Below, in pieces: positions 9,187 to 18,041 of a stretch of DNA of 64,000 bases. The DNA lies in contig DATBGZ010000096.1 of NCBI GenBank assembly GCA_036557785.1, positions 1 to 64,000 on the forward strand, written 5' to 3'. The position numbers were made by a program, and so were the translations under genes. Source of the stretch: DATBGZ01 sp036557785 (GTDB taxonomy: Bacteria > Actinomycetota > Actinomycetes > Mycobacteriales > Micromonosporaceae). The notes beneath the pieces are model-generated. The model searched no databases. It was not told the origin of the DNA and was given only the letters and a program-made list of their open reading frames with translations. Each line of letters opens with the position of its first letter. The first letter of the stretch is position 1.

Positions 9187-9964
9187 TCACGCCACCCCCT
9201 TCACTGAACAGGTGCTCCACCAGGTGCTGGTTCACGATGCCGGGCTGCTCCACATTGGCCAGATGGGCGGCCCCCGGGACGACGACGAGCCGGCCGGACC
9301 GCACGGTCGCCGCGATGTGGGCACCCATCTCCGGCGGCGCCGCCGGGTCGGCGGCACCGGCGATCACCAGGGTGGCGGCGTGGATCTGGCCCAGTAGCGG
9401 CCGCAGGTCCATGGCGCCGATCGCCTCGCAGCACCCGGCGTATCCCTCGACCGGTGTGGCGAGCAGCATCCGGCGGTACGGCTCGGCGCCGGCAAAGTCG
9501 GCGGTGAACCAGCGCGCGAACACGGGGTCAGCCACGGCGGCGATGCCGCCCGCCCGCACGGCCGCGGCCCGCTCGAACCAGCCCGCCACCGGCGGCAGGT
9601 ACGGCCCGCAGCAGAGCAGTGCAAGCCGGTCGATGCGCTCGCTCGCGCGCGCGGCGAGCCACATGCCGACCATCGCACCCAACGAGAGTCCGACGTAGTG
9701 CGCACGCTCGACGCCGAGATGGTCCAGCAGCGCGAGCACGTCCTGACCGAGGTCGTCCACTGTGTACGGACCGGGCGGCACCGGCGAGGCACCGTGTCCG
9801 CGGTGGTCGAACCGGACGACGCGGGCGTGGGCGCCCAGGGCCTCGACCTGTGGCTGCCACATCTCGACCGTGCTGCCCAGCGACCCGGTGAGCAGCACGG
9901 TCACCCCCTCCTCGCGACCGTCGACGACATGGAACGGCACGAGCGGTTCGGTGGTGCTGCTCAT
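9176..9964 (-). CDS. pcaD: 3-oxoadipate enol-lactonase (alpha/beta hydrolase)
   Basis: 262 residues from ATG 9964. It hydrolyses beta-ketoadipate enol-lactone to beta-ketoadipate. The alpha/beta-hydrolase signs are RFDHRGHGAS after the oxyanion strand, nucleophile elbow GLSLGAMVG, acid region VIAGAADPAAPP, and the C-terminal catalytic His in PGAAHLANVEQP. The ATG overlaps the pcaB stop (ATGA). The longer open frame upstream is a shadow of pcaB. Confidence 0.93.
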   Translation of the reverse strand: MSSTTEPLVPFHVVDGREEGVTVLLTGSLGSTVEMWQPQVEALGAHARVVRFDHRGHGASPVPPGPYTVDDLGQDVLALLDHLGVERAHYVGLSLGAMVGMWLAARASERIDRLALLCCGPYLPPVAGWFERAAAVRAGGIAAVADPVFARWFTADFAGAEPYRRMLLATPVEGYAGCCEAIGAMDLRPLLGQIHAATLVIAGAADPAAPPEMGAHIAATVRSGRLVVVPGAAHLANVEQPGIVNQHLVEHLFSEGGGVSVP

Positions 9965-10962
9965 GGCGATTGCTCCCCTGGCTCGGTTGTCCGGGCAACC
10001 CGGCTCGCCATCGTGTCCGCGTCGACCCGGAGGTCGGCGAGCATGGCCCGGGCGTGATGCGCCGCTCCGGCGGCGAGGCGCAACAGGTCCGTGACGGTCG
10101 GCCACTCCGCCTGCCAGCGTCCGGCGGCACGCTGCAACTCCTGCGGCATGGCCGCGAAGAGGGTGGCCACGAGCGCGGGAACCCGGTGAGCGCAAGCCAC
10201 CACCAGCACGGCGCGGGCCGGGTTGCGCTTGCCGGGCATCGCCGACGAGCGCCCGCCGCGGCCCTCCGTGACCTCGCCGACCTCGGCCTGCGACAACAGG
10301 ATCACGTCGCCGGCGATCTTCGCGAGCGTTCCGGTGCAGATGCCCAGCGCAGAGCCCAGCTCCACGACCCGGGCTCGATCGGTGTGCCAGGGCACGACGT
10401 TCTCCAGGCCGAGCAACTCCGCGAGCGACTCGGCGACCCGGTCGCCGTCGACGCCGAGCTCGGCCCGGGTGCCGACCGCGCCGCCGAACTGCAGCGCGGG
10501 GCGCCACCAGCGCAGCCCCTCCGCGGCCGAACGCAGCGCCGAGAGCCAAGCGGCGACCGCCGAGCCGAAGGTCGACGGCATGGCGGGCTGCAGCAGGGTC
10601 CGGGCGAGCTGGGGCGTCGCGCCGTGCTCCTCAACGAGGTCGAGCAGTCGATCGATGCAGGCCTCAATGTCGCCGGCAATGTGATCGATGGCCCGCGTCG
10701 CGACGAGCATCATCGCAGTGTCCACAATGTCCTGACTGGTCGTGCCGAGATGGACGTAGCGGCCGTACCCGGGTGGCACCGCCGAGCGCAGCGCCTCGAC
10801 GAGCCCGACCACCGGCGTCGCTGATTCCGTGGCGTGCGCCCAGAGCCGCTCCGGGTCGACCACGCCGGGCCGGCACGCCTCGACGATCGCCGCCGCGGCC
10901 TCGTGGGGGATGAGTCCGACCTGCGCGCAGGCCCGGGTCAGTGCCGCCTCGACCTCGAGCAT
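9961..10962 (-). CDS. pcaB: 3-carboxy-cis,cis-muconate cycloisomerase, abnormal 5' end
   Basis: Class II fumarase-fold enzyme that lactonises beta-carboxymuconate. The signature GRGGRSSAMPGKRNP and the region HLGTTSQDIVDTAMML are intact, 333 residues from ATG 10962. The conserved N-terminus continues upstream: the same frame from 11037 encodes TFDALFSAPAVVQATDERAW and then VAAM, which fits the family. But the frame runs straight into the pcaF stop TGA at 11038-11040 with no ATG, GTG, TTG or CTG in between. So the enzyme either starts at a non-standard codon (GTT or ACG), or loses about 24 residues by starting at 10962, which has no good ribosome-binding site. Confidence 0.85.
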   Translation of the reverse strand: MLEVEAALTRACAQVGLIPHEAAAAIVEACRPGVVDPERLWAHATESATPVVGLVEALRSAVPPGYGRYVHLGTTSQDIVDTAMMLVATRAIDHIAGDIEACIDRLLDLVEEHGATPQLARTLLQPAMPSTFGSAVAAWLSALRSAAEGLRWWRPALQFGGAVGTRAELGVDGDRVAESLAELLGLENVVPWHTDRARVVELGSALGICTGTLAKIAGDVILLSQAEVGEVTEGRGGRSSAMPGKRNPARAVLVVACAHRVPALVATLFAAMPQELQRAAGRWQAEWPTVTDLLRLAAGAAHHARAMLADLRVDADTMASRVARTTEPGEQSP

Positions 10963-11037
10963 CGCGGCGACCCAGGCACGTTCGTCCGTGGCCTGGACAA
11001 CCGCGGGAGCACTGAAGAGCGCGTCAAACGTGGGAAC

Positions 11038-12213
11038 TCACACGCCCTCCAGGACGACGGCCAGGCCCTGGCCCACGCCGATGCAGATGGCGGCCAGGCC
11101 GTACCCGCCGCCACGGCGGTGCAGCCGGTGGGCGAGCGTCGCGAGCAGGCGAGCTCCGGAGCAGCCGAGCGGATGGCCGATCGCGATCGCGCCCCCACCG
11201 GGGTTCACCAGAGCCGGATCCAGCTCCGGCCACTCGGCGAGGCAGGCCAGCGACTGGGCCGCGAACGCCTCGTTGAGCTCTACCGACGCCAACTCCGACC
11301 AGCCGATGCCGGCGCGCTTGAGCGCCGTCCGAGCGGCCTGGACCGGCCCGATCCCGAACAGGTCCGGATCGACGCCGCTGGCGGCCCGGGCAACGATCCG
11401 TGCCAGCGGCTGGGCCCCGGTCGCCTCGATCGCTGCCTCGTCGCCGACGAGCAGCGCGGCGGCGCCATCGTTCAGCGGCGAGGAGTTGCCGGCGGTTACC
11501 GTCCCGTTGGCCCGGAAGGCCGGCTTGAGCTTGGCCAGCGCCTCGGCGGATGTATCTGCACGGATGGACTCGTCAATGGCCAGGTCGGCGACCGGCACGG
11601 CCTCGTCGGCATAGTCGCCGCGGGCCCAGGCGGCGGCGGCGTTTCGGTGGCTGGCGAGCGCGAACGCGTCCTGCGCCTCGCGCGAGATGCCGTAGCGGTC
11701 GGCCAGGATCTCGGCCCCCTCGCCCAGGCTCACCGTCCACTGTGGCGGCATCGTCGGGTTCACCATCCGCCAGCCGAGCGTGGTGGAGTAGAGGGTCTCG
11801 TTCGTGCGAGGGAAACCCTGGGCCGGCTTCGCGAGCACCCAGGGGGCGCGGCTCATCGACTCCACCCCGGCGGCCACGACGAGGCTGGCGTCGCCGGTCT
11901 CGATCGCCCGGCTCGCCTCGATGGCGGCCTCCATCCCCGAGCCGCAGAGCCGGTTCACGGTCGCCCCGGGCACGCTCGTGGGCAGGCCGGCCAGCAGCAC
12001 CGCCATCCGGGCGACGTTCCGGTTGTCCTCGCCGACGGCGTTCGAGTCGCCGAACAGGACATCGTCGATGCGCTGCGGATCCAGGTCGGGATGGCGGTCC
12101 AGCAGGGCGCGCAGCACGGTCGCCGCGAGATCGTCGGGGCGTGTCCCGGCGAGCGCTCCCCCATAGCGTCCGATCGGCGTGCGCACCCCGTCGATGATGT
12201 AGCTACTGGTCAC
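11038..12213 (-). CDS. pcaF: 3-oxoadipyl-CoA / acetyl-CoA thiolase
   Basis: 391 residues from GTG 12213, preceded by GAGAGGGGAG; a second GTG lies at 12219. It cleaves beta-ketoadipyl-CoA to succinyl-CoA and acetyl-CoA, the last pathway step. The thiolase motifs are the nucleophilic Cys in VNRLCGSGMEA, NEAFAAQ, GGGAIAIGHPLGCSGARLL, and the C-terminal active-site Cys in AAICIGVGQG. It overlaps the pcaJ end, and its stop directly abuts the truncated-looking start of pcaB. Confidence 0.93.
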   Translation of the reverse strand: MTSSYIIDGVRTPIGRYGGALAGTRPDDLAATVLRALLDRHPDLDPQRIDDVLFGDSNAVGEDNRNVARMAVLLAGLPTSVPGATVNRLCGSGMEAAIEASRAIETGDASLVVAAGVESMSRAPWVLAKPAQGFPRTNETLYSTTLGWRMVNPTMPPQWTVSLGEGAEILADRYGISREAQDAFALASHRNAAAAWARGDYADEAVPVADLAIDESIRADTSAEALAKLKPAFRANGTVTAGNSSPLNDGAAALLVGDEAAIEATGAQPLARIVARAASGVDPDLFGIGPVQAARTALKRAGIGWSELASVELNEAFAAQSLACLAEWPELDPALVNPGGGAIAIGHPLGCSGARLLATLAHRLHRRGGGYGLAAICIGVGQGLAVVLEGV

Positions 12214-12997
12214 CGCCACTCCCCTCTCCCGCCCGGTTCTGCCCCTTGGTCGCCTCCAGCTCCCGCAGGACGGCGAGCTCCTCCGCACTGGGTGGCGGGG
12301 TCTGCGCCAGGTCCGAGGCTACGGCCAGCTCCCATCCGGTGTTCGCGCGCACCCGGTCCAGGTCGACCCCATGGTGTAGGTGGGTCAGCGTCAACTCGCA
12401 GGTCACCGGGTCGGGCCGCAGGATGCCGAGGTTGGTGATGACCGTACGCGGTCCAGCACCGCGCAGCCCGAGGCCCTCCCGGTAGCCCGGTCCCGTGCCG
12501 AAGCCGACGCTGGTCACGAAGTCGACCCGGGCCACGAAGGCGCGTGGGCTCTGGCGAACCACCATGACGACCTCGCGGCACGATGCGGCGATCTCGGGCG
12601 CACCTCCGGCACCGGGCAGCCGTACCTTCGGGTGCCGGTAGTCGTCACCGATCACCGTGCTGTTGATGTTGGCGAACCGGTCGAGCTGTGCTCCGCTGAG
12701 AAAGCCGATGTCGATGCGCCCCGGCTGCAACCAGTAGTTGAAGACCTCCGGCACGCCCACCACGGCGTCGGCCGTCTCGGCGAGCACGCCGTCACCGATC
12801 GAGAGCGGCAGGGTGTCCGGCTTGGCCCCGATCGTGCCGGACTCGTAGATGAGCACCAGGTTCGGTGCGTGGGTACGCCGGGCGAGGTTCGCGGCCGTAC
12901 TCGGCAGGCCGATGCCGACGAAGCAGACCGCGCCGTCAGCGAGGGCACGCGAGGCGGCGACGCTCATCATCTCATCCGACGTCCACTGTGGAGTCAT
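12203..12997 (-). CDS. pcaJ: 3-oxoadipate CoA-transferase subunit B
   Basis: 264 residues from ATG 12997, overlapping the pcaI stop (ATGA). With PcaI it transfers CoA from succinyl-CoA to beta-ketoadipate. It shows the family I CoA-transferase beta fold, with YESGTIG carrying the conserved catalytic Glu region, and LPGAGGAPEIA. It is somewhat longer than classic PcaJ (about 215 residues), more like the actinobacterial glutaconate CoA-transferase-type subunits. Confidence 0.9.
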   Translation of the reverse strand: MTPQWTSDEMMSVAASRALADGAVCFVGIGLPSTAANLARRTHAPNLVLIYESGTIGAKPDTLPLSIGDGVLAETADAVVGVPEVFNYWLQPGRIDIGFLSGAQLDRFANINSTVIGDDYRHPKVRLPGAGGAPEIAASCREVVMVVRQSPRAFVARVDFVTSVGFGTGPGYREGLGLRGAGPRTVITNLGILRPDPVTCELTLTHLHHGVDLDRVRANTGWELAVASDLAQTPPPSAEELAVLRELEATKGQNRAGEGSGGDQ

Positions 12998-13824
12998 GCG
13001 GAACCGCCTTCCACCGCCGAGGCCGGCAGCACGTGGGCCCGCATCCACGCCGTGAACGTGTCCCGGTCGCGGCTGATCGCGTCCCAGGCGACGTAGAAGT
13101 CGTTGTCCCGTACCGAGTATCCGTGCGCATACGAGGGGTGGGCGCCGCCGGGGACGAGCGAGACGGCGGTGACGGCCCAGGTCGGCAGGACCACGGCTCC
13201 GGCCATCGGCTCGAGCACGTCGACGAGCTCCTCCACCGTGACCAGGCTGTGCCGGGCCGCGAGCACCGCCTCCTTCTGAACCCCCGTGATGCCCCACATC
13301 TGCACGTTGCCGGCCCGGTCCGCGCGCTGCGCGTGGATGACCGTGACATCGGGCCGCAGCGCCGGCACCGCGGTGAGCAGCTCGCCGGTGAAGGGGCACT
13401 CGATCGGCTTGACACTGGCGCTCTGTCGCGCCAGGTCCGTGCCGACGTAGCCACGCAGCACCGCGAACGGCAATCCACTGGCGCCGGCGACATAGCGGTT
13501 CGCCATGCCGGCGTGGCTGTGCTCCTCGATCTCCAGTGGGCGCGGCCAGCCCTGCTCGACGGCGTCGCGCAGGCGGTGCAGCGAGCCGACGCCGGGATTG
13601 CCGCCCCACGAGAAGACGAGCTTGCCGGCGCAGCCCATGCCGATCATCTGGTCGAAGATGACATCGGGTGTCATCCGGACCAGGGTCAGGTCGGTGCGCC
13701 CCTGCCGGATGATCTCATGGCCGGCGCCGAAGGGAATGAGATGGGTGAATCCCTCCATCGCGACCGTGTCGCCGTCGTGGACCAGGTCCGCGATCGCCGC
13801 GGCGAGCGGGACGATCTGCGCCAT
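12994..13824 (-). CDS. pcaI: 3-oxoadipate CoA-transferase subunit A
   Basis: 276 residues from ATG 13824, with GGAAGGTGAG just upstream. It is the alpha subunit partner of PcaJ and the first gene of the minus-strand operon pcaI-J-F-B-D-C-R. The CoA-transferase alpha motifs (GDTVAMEGFTHLIPFGAGHE, SWGGNPGVGS) are visible. Its promoter and a likely IclR operator lie in the 158-bp gap to divergent pobA. Confidence 0.9.
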   Translation of the reverse strand: MAQIVPLAAAIADLVHDGDTVAMEGFTHLIPFGAGHEIIRQGRTDLTLVRMTPDVIFDQMIGMGCAGKLVFSWGGNPGVGSLHRLRDAVEQGWPRPLEIEEHSHAGMANRYVAGASGLPFAVLRGYVGTDLARQSASVKPIECPFTGELLTAVPALRPDVTVIHAQRADRAGNVQMWGITGVQKEAVLAARHSLVTVEELVDVLEPMAGAVVLPTWAVTAVSLVPGGAHPSYAHGYSVRDNDFYVAWDAISRDRDTFTAWMRAHVLPASAVEGGSA

Positions 13825-13841
13825 CTCACCTTCCCGAAGGG

Positions 13842-13856
13842 GTTCGAGGAACGAAC
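13842..13856. promoter_or_regulatory. Putative IclR (PcaR) operator, pcaI side
   Basis: GTTCGAGGAACGAAC: perfect 5-bp arms with a 5-bp centre. It lies 18-32 bases upstream of the pcaI ATG, about +11 to +25 relative to the predicted start site, where a bound repressor could block elongation. Confidence 0.55.
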
Positions 13857-13873
13857 AGGCGTGCTTCTTGCGA

Positions 13874-13902
13874 ACGCTAGCCGCGGGTCGGCACCCGGTC
13901 AA
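13874..13902 (-). promoter_or_regulatory. pcaI operon promoter
   Basis: On the minus strand TTGACC (13902-13897), a 17-bp spacer and TAGCGT (13879-13874): a good vegetative promoter about 50 bases before pcaI. Its -35 lies only 3 bases from the -35 of the divergent pobA promoter. Confidence 0.6.
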
Positions 13903-13905
13903 CCG

Positions 13906-13935
13906 TTGACGCCGGATGGCTGCGGACATTACGTT
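13906..13935 (+). promoter_or_regulatory. pobA promoter
   Basis: TTGACG (13906-13911), 18-bp spacer, TACGTT (13930-13935). The -10 is identical to that of the ABC transporter promoter at 19875-19903 and overlaps the operator at 13933-13947. Confidence 0.55.
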
Positions 13936-13947
13936 CGCCAGCGCAAC
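13933..13947. promoter_or_regulatory. Putative IclR (PcaR) operator, pobA side
   Basis: GTTCGCCAGCGCAAC, a partly symmetric 15-mer. Its first 8 and last 3 bases match the box at 19963-19977. It overlaps the pobA -10, as expected for direct repression or activation by an IclR protein. Confidence 0.5.
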
Positions 13948-13982
13948 AGTGGTTCGGCGCCCGCACACGATAAGGAGCCCGG

Positions 13983-15152
13983 GTGATGCGACGTACGCAG
14001 GTCGGGATCATCGGCGCAGGTCCGGCGGGTCTGTTGCTGTCGCATCTGCTCGCCGCGGCCGGCGTCGACTCCGTGGTCGTGGAGGACCGCAGTCGCGAGT
14101 ACTGCGAGGCTCGCCAGCGCGCCGGGCTGCTCGAGCATGGCACGGTCCGCGTGCTGCGCGACGCCGGCCTCGGGGCCCGCCTCGACGCCGAGGGCATCGA
14201 GCACGGCGGCATCTACCTGCAGTACGCGGGTGAGCGCCACCACCTGGACTTCCGCGACCTCGTCGACTCGACCGTGACGATCTATGCCCAGACCGAGATC
14301 GTCAAGGACCTCATCGCGGCGCGGCTGGCCGCCGGACAGTGGCTCGAGTTCTCCGTGTCGCAGACCGCGATGTCCGATCTGGACAGTGACCGGCCGGTGC
14401 TGCGCTACCGCGACAGTGCGGGCGTGACCCAGGACGTGGCGTGCGACGTGATCGCCGGCTGCGATGGCTCGCACGGGGTCAGCGCGGCCACGGTTCCGGC
14501 GCAGCGGGTGTGGGAACGGTCGTACCCCTACGCCTGGCTCGGCATCATCGCCGACGTCGAGCCCTCCACGGACGAGCTCATCTATGCCCATCACCCCGAG
14601 GGCTTCGCGCTGCACAGCATCCGGACGCCCCACGTCAGCCGGCTCTACCTGCAGGTTGATGTCGATGAACAGATCGACGCGTGGCCCGACGAACGGATCT
14701 GGGCCGGTCTGCAGCGGCGCTTCGCGCTGGAAGGCTGGAGCCTGCACGAAGGGCCGATCCGGGAGAAGGCGATCAGCCCGATGCGCAGCATCGTGCGGGC
14801 TCCGATGCGTCACGGACGCGTCTTTCTCGCCGGCGACGCGGCGCACATCGTGCCGCCGACCGGGGCCAAGGGCCTCAACCTCGCGGTACGGGACGTCACG
14901 CTGCTCGCGCCCGCGCTCGCGGCCTGGCTCCGCGACGGCGACCCCCGGCTGGCCGACGAGTACGCCGACGCCGCGCTGCGCCGGGTCTGGCGGGCGACGC
15001 ACTTCTCGTGGTGGATGACGTCGATGCTGCACACCGTGCCCGGCGACGCGTTCGGGTTCGCCCTGCAGCTCGCGCAACTGCGCTACACGACCTCCTCCCG
15101 CGCCGCCGCGACCACGCTCGCGGAGAACTACACCGGCGTCGCCCCGGCCTGA
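13983..15152 (+). CDS. pobA: 4-hydroxybenzoate 3-monooxygenase
   Basis: Flavoprotein that hydroxylates 4-hydroxybenzoate to protocatechuate with NAD(P)H and O2. 389 residues, typical length. The FAD fold shows GIIGAGPAGLLLSHLL, the DG motif VIAGCDGSHGVS, and GRVFLAGDAAHIVPPTGAKG. The ribosome-binding site AAGGAG lies 7 bases before GTG 13983; ATG 13986 is equally possible. It is divergent from pcaIJF and feeds that pathway. However, the dioxygenase genes (pcaHG) needed between its product and PcaB are not in this window. Confidence 0.95.
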   Translation: MMRRTQVGIIGAGPAGLLLSHLLAAAGVDSVVVEDRSREYCEARQRAGLLEHGTVRVLRDAGLGARLDAEGIEHGGIYLQYAGERHHLDFRDLVDSTVTIYAQTEIVKDLIAARLAAGQWLEFSVSQTAMSDLDSDRPVLRYRDSAGVTQDVACDVIAGCDGSHGVSAATVPAQRVWERSYPYAWLGIIADVEPSTDELIYAHHPEGFALHSIRTPHVSRLYLQVDVDEQIDAWPDERIWAGLQRRFALEGWSLHEGPIREKAISPMRSIVRAPMRHGRVFLAGDAAHIVPPTGAKGLNLAVRDVTLLAPALAAWLRDGDPRLADEYADAALRRVWRATHFSWWMTSMLHTVPGDAFGFALQLAQLRYTTSSRAAATTLAENYTGVAPA

Positions 15153-15162
15153 GCGCGCTCAG
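15149..15162. terminator. Palindrome covering two convergent stops
   Basis: CTGAGCGCGCTCAG, a perfect 14-bp palindrome that includes the pobA TGA (15150-15152) and the MFS stop. It could form a short GC-rich hairpin on both transcripts; there is no T-run. Confidence 0.4.
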
Positions 15163-16415
15163 CCCGCGACGGGGATCCCCCGATCGGCGTCCGGGGCAGG
15201 GCGGGCGCGAGCCAGGCGGGCGCGGCCCGTGGCCGCCACGCCCAGGGCTAGCGCGACCACCCCGAGCCCGGTCAGGGTCAGGAACGGCACCCGGTAGCCA
15301 CCGCTGGCCTCGGCGAGGAACCCGAGCAGCACCGGGCCGACGGCCGCCACGCCATAGCCGAAGAGGAAGGCCATGCCGCTGTACGCGGGAGCCTGCGCGG
15401 CCGACGGGGCGAGCTGGGTGATCGTGGCTAAGGCCAGCGCGAAGTGCCCGCCCATGCCGAGGCCGAGCAGGGCTCCCCACAGCCATGGGGCGCCCGGAAA
15501 GGCGTATGGGATCAGGGCGACCAGGAGCAGGCTGACCGTGGTCGTGCACAGCGTTACGGCTACCCACGCGCGCGTGTCGCCGGTGCGGTGGGCCAACGCC
15601 GGCACCACGAAGGCGGTCACCACCTGGGTGAGGGTGAACAGCCCGAGCAGCAGCCCCGCGTTCCGGGCCGACATGCCATGGTCCATGGTGGACACGGGCA
15701 GCCAGGCGAGGGTGCCGTAGAAGAGCAGGGACTGCACGGCCATGAACCCCGTGCCGAGCCACGCCGATGAGTCGCGCCACGGAAGCCGGTGGCTGTTCGC
15801 GACCACCGCGCGGCCGACAGGTCCGGTCGGGTCGGCCGCGCGGGAGGCGTTCAGCCTGCGGGCGACGACCAGCCAGATCCCGAGCGCGACCGCCGCGGGC
15901 AAAGCCCAGAAGGCCAGGGACCGCTGTGTCGCGACACCGAGCCAGGCCCGGACCGGCTCGGCCAGCGACGAGGCGATGAGTGCGCCGCCGATGAGGGCCG
16001 CCGTATAGATTCCCGTTACCGGGCCGACCCGGTGCGGGGAGCGCGCGCGGACGAGCCCGGGCAGCAGGGTGCCCACCACGGCGATGCCGACACCGGCCAG
16101 GGCCGTGGCCAGGAACAGGCCGACCACGCCGCCGAAGCCACGTGCGCCGGCGCCCACCACGATCAGCGCCACTCCGGCACTGAGCACAGTAGACTCCCGC
16201 AGCCACCGGGTGGCGGCGGCCGCGACCGGGGCGAACAGGCCCATGCAGGCCACCGGCACGGTGGTCAGGGCCCCCGTGGCGACCGCGCCGAGATGCAGAT
16301 CCGCCCGCAGATCGACCGCGAGCGGGGGGACGGACGTGATCACGGCACGCAGGTTCAGCGAGACCAGGACGATCGCGGCGAGCCAGCCGAGATCACGCTC
16401 GCGCGGGTCAGGCAA
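15159..16415 (-). CDS. MFS transporter, CynX/NimT-like
   Basis: 418 residues with about 12 hydrophobic helices. The opening WLAAIVLVSLNLRAVITSVPPL is typical of the CynX/NimT group of major facilitators. It starts at TTG 16415, overlapping the ABC ATPase stop by 8 bases, so it is the last gene of the importer unit. In this context it may carry an aromatic acid or a related anion; the substrate is not readable from sequence. Confidence 0.88.
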   Translation of the reverse strand: MPDPRERDLGWLAAIVLVSLNLRAVITSVPPLAVDLRADLHLGAVATGALTTVPVACMGLFAPVAAAATRWLRESTVLSAGVALIVVGAGARGFGGVVGLFLATALAGVGIAVVGTLLPGLVRARSPHRVGPVTGIYTAALIGGALIASSLAEPVRAWLGVATQRSLAFWALPAAVALGIWLVVARRLNASRAADPTGPVGRAVVANSHRLPWRDSSAWLGTGFMAVQSLLFYGTLAWLPVSTMDHGMSARNAGLLLGLFTLTQVVTAFVVPALAHRTGDTRAWVAVTLCTTTVSLLLVALIPYAFPGAPWLWGALLGLGMGGHFALALATITQLAPSAAQAPAYSGMAFLFGYGVAAVGPVLLGFLAEASGGYRVPFLTLTGLGVVALALGVAATGRARLARARPAPDADRGIPVAG

Positions 16416-17226
16416 CGCTGCTCGCCGCTGGTCCGGGCTCGCGGCTCGCGGCCCCGGATCCCGATTGCTTGGCCTTCTGCACCTGTGCGTAGACGTGGTG
16501 GCGAAGCTCGACGAAGCGCGGGTCGGAGCGTGTCTCGAGCTGGTCGCGTTGCGCGGGCAGGTCGATCGCGAGATCCTCCATCACGGTCGTCGGCGAGGAG
16601 GAGAGGATGATGACCCGCTCACCGAGATAGGCGGACTCGTCGATGTCATGGGTGACGAAGAGCAGGGTCATGCCGAACCGCTGCCACACGGTCCGCACGA
16701 GGTCCTCCAGGTCGGCCCGGGTCTGCGCGTCGACCGCCGCGAACGGCTCGTCCATGAGCAGCACGCGCGGCTGGAACGCGATCGCGCGGGCGATGGCGAC
16801 CCGCTGCTGCATGCCGCCGGAGAGCTGCCACGGGTATGCGGTCGCGGCATCCGCGAGCCCTACCGCGGAGAGTGACTCCCGGACGAGCCGTTCCCGCTCG
16901 GCCCGCGGCAGGCCCTTGGCCTTCAACGGCAACTCGACGTTCGCGCTCACCCTCAGCCACGGGAACAGGCTGCGCCCGTACTCCTGGAAGACGAGCGCGA
17001 GCCCGTCCGGCGGCCCCGAGACGGGACGGTCCTCGACGCTCACCTCGCCCGAGGTTGCCGTGATCAGGCCCGCGAGCAGTCGCAGGAGCGTCGTCTTGCC
17101 GCAGCCCGACGGTCCGACCACGCTCACGAACTCGCCCGAGCCGACCGAGAAGGTGATGTCGCGCAGCGCCTCGACCTGACGGCCATGGCCGTCGTAGACC
17201 TTGCGCAGCGACCGGACCTTCAGCAC
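16408..17226 (-). CDS. ABC transporter ATPase (SsuB/TauB type)
   Basis: 272 residues from GTG 17226, with GAGGAG upstream. Walker A is GPSGCGKTT, Q-loop FQEYGRSLFPWL, signature LSGGMQQR, Walker B VLLMDEPFAAVD, and the switch His in VTHDIDES. It powers import with the two permeases and the lipoprotein encoded upstream. The family carries nitrate, sulfonates, taurine or aromatic anions; the pca/pob neighbours and shared operator boxes favour an aromatic acid. Confidence 0.93.
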   Translation of the reverse strand: MLKVRSLRKVYDGHGRQVEALRDITFSVGSGEFVSVVGPSGCGKTTLLRLLAGLITATSGEVSVEDRPVSGPPDGLALVFQEYGRSLFPWLRVSANVELPLKAKGLPRAERERLVRESLSAVGLADAATAYPWQLSGGMQQRVAIARAIAFQPRVLLMDEPFAAVDAQTRADLEDLVRTVWQRFGMTLLFVTHDIDESAYLGERVIILSSSPTTVMEDLAIDLPAQRDQLETRSDPRFVELRHHVYAQVQKAKQSGSGAASREPGPAASSVA

Positions 17227-17252
17227 GCGATTCTCCTCGATCAATCCGATGG

Positions 17253-18041
17253 CTAGCGGGACGCGCGCTCGGTGGCACGCAGGCCGTGGTACCAGCCGAG
17301 GACCTGGGCCTCCACGATACGGAAGATCAGCGACAGCAGCACCCCGATGAGGCCAAGCAGCAGCACGCCGGTCCACATCTGCGGGTACGCGAATCCCTGC
17401 TGGAACTGCTGGATGGTGTAGCCGAGTCCCTCGCTCGACGCCTTCAGCTCACTGATCACCATCAGGATGATGCCGACCGAGAGCGACTGCCGGGCCCCGG
17501 TCACGATCTGGGGGCTCGCCGAGCGCAGAACGAAGGTGCGCAGCCACAACAGCCCGCCGACCCGGTAGCTGCGGCAGGTGTCGGCGAGCACGGGGTCCAC
17601 GCCCCGGACCCCCTCCACCGTGTTGAGCAGGATGGGCCAGATGCAGCCCGAGATGATGACCAGGATCTTGGTCGTGCTGCCGAGGCCGGCGAGCAGGAAC
17701 AGGATCGGCACCAGCGCGACGGGCGGGACCGCGCGCAGGAACTCCAGCACCGGCTCCACGAGCGAGCGCAGCCAGCGACTCGATCCGATCGCGACGCCGA
17801 GGGCGACCCCGACCAGCAGCGCCAGCGCGTAGCCCTCGGCGAGGCGGACCAGGCTCGGCACCACGTCGCCGTTGAACCGGTCCCAGAGCCAGGTATCGGG
17901 GAAGGCGGCGAGGATCCGCTTCAGCGGCGGGAGCAGGAAGTTCGTGCTGTCGGCGCTGGCGTACCACCAGATCAGGAACAGCGCGACCGGCAGTGCGAAG
18001 ATGGCGAGGATGCGCCGCAGCACGGCCAGCACGGTCGTCAT
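17253..18041 (-). CDS. ABC transporter permease (SsuC/TauC type)
   Basis: 262 residues, about six membrane helices, with the EAA-type loop around LADTCRSYRVGGLLWLRTFVLRSASPQI. ATG 18041 overlaps the stop of the preceding permease (ATGA). It is the second of two permeases, which suggests a heterodimeric channel. Confidence 0.92.
   Translation of the reverse strand: MTTVLAVLRRILAIFALPVALFLIWWYASADSTNFLLPPLKRILAAFPDTWLWDRFNGDVVPSLVRLAEGYALALLVGVALGVAIGSSRWLRSLVEPVLEFLRAVPPVALVPILFLLAGLGSTTKILVIISGCIWPILLNTVEGVRGVDPVLADTCRSYRVGGLLWLRTFVLRSASPQIVTGARQSLSVGIILMVISELKASSEGLGYTIQQFQQGFAYPQMWTGVLLLGLIGVLLSLIFRIVEAQVLGWYHGLRATERASR

Noticed and set aside
8590..9207. Plus-strand frame over the 77-bp repeats
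   Set aside because: Simply reads the repeat and the reverse of pcaC; not a protein.
10223..10684. Antisense frames inside pcaB and the pca genes
   Set aside because: Shadows created by third-position GC; no initiation signals.
15159..15162. Overlap or fusion of pobA with the MFS gene
   Set aside because: The genes converge and stop 6 bases apart; only a shared palindrome links them.
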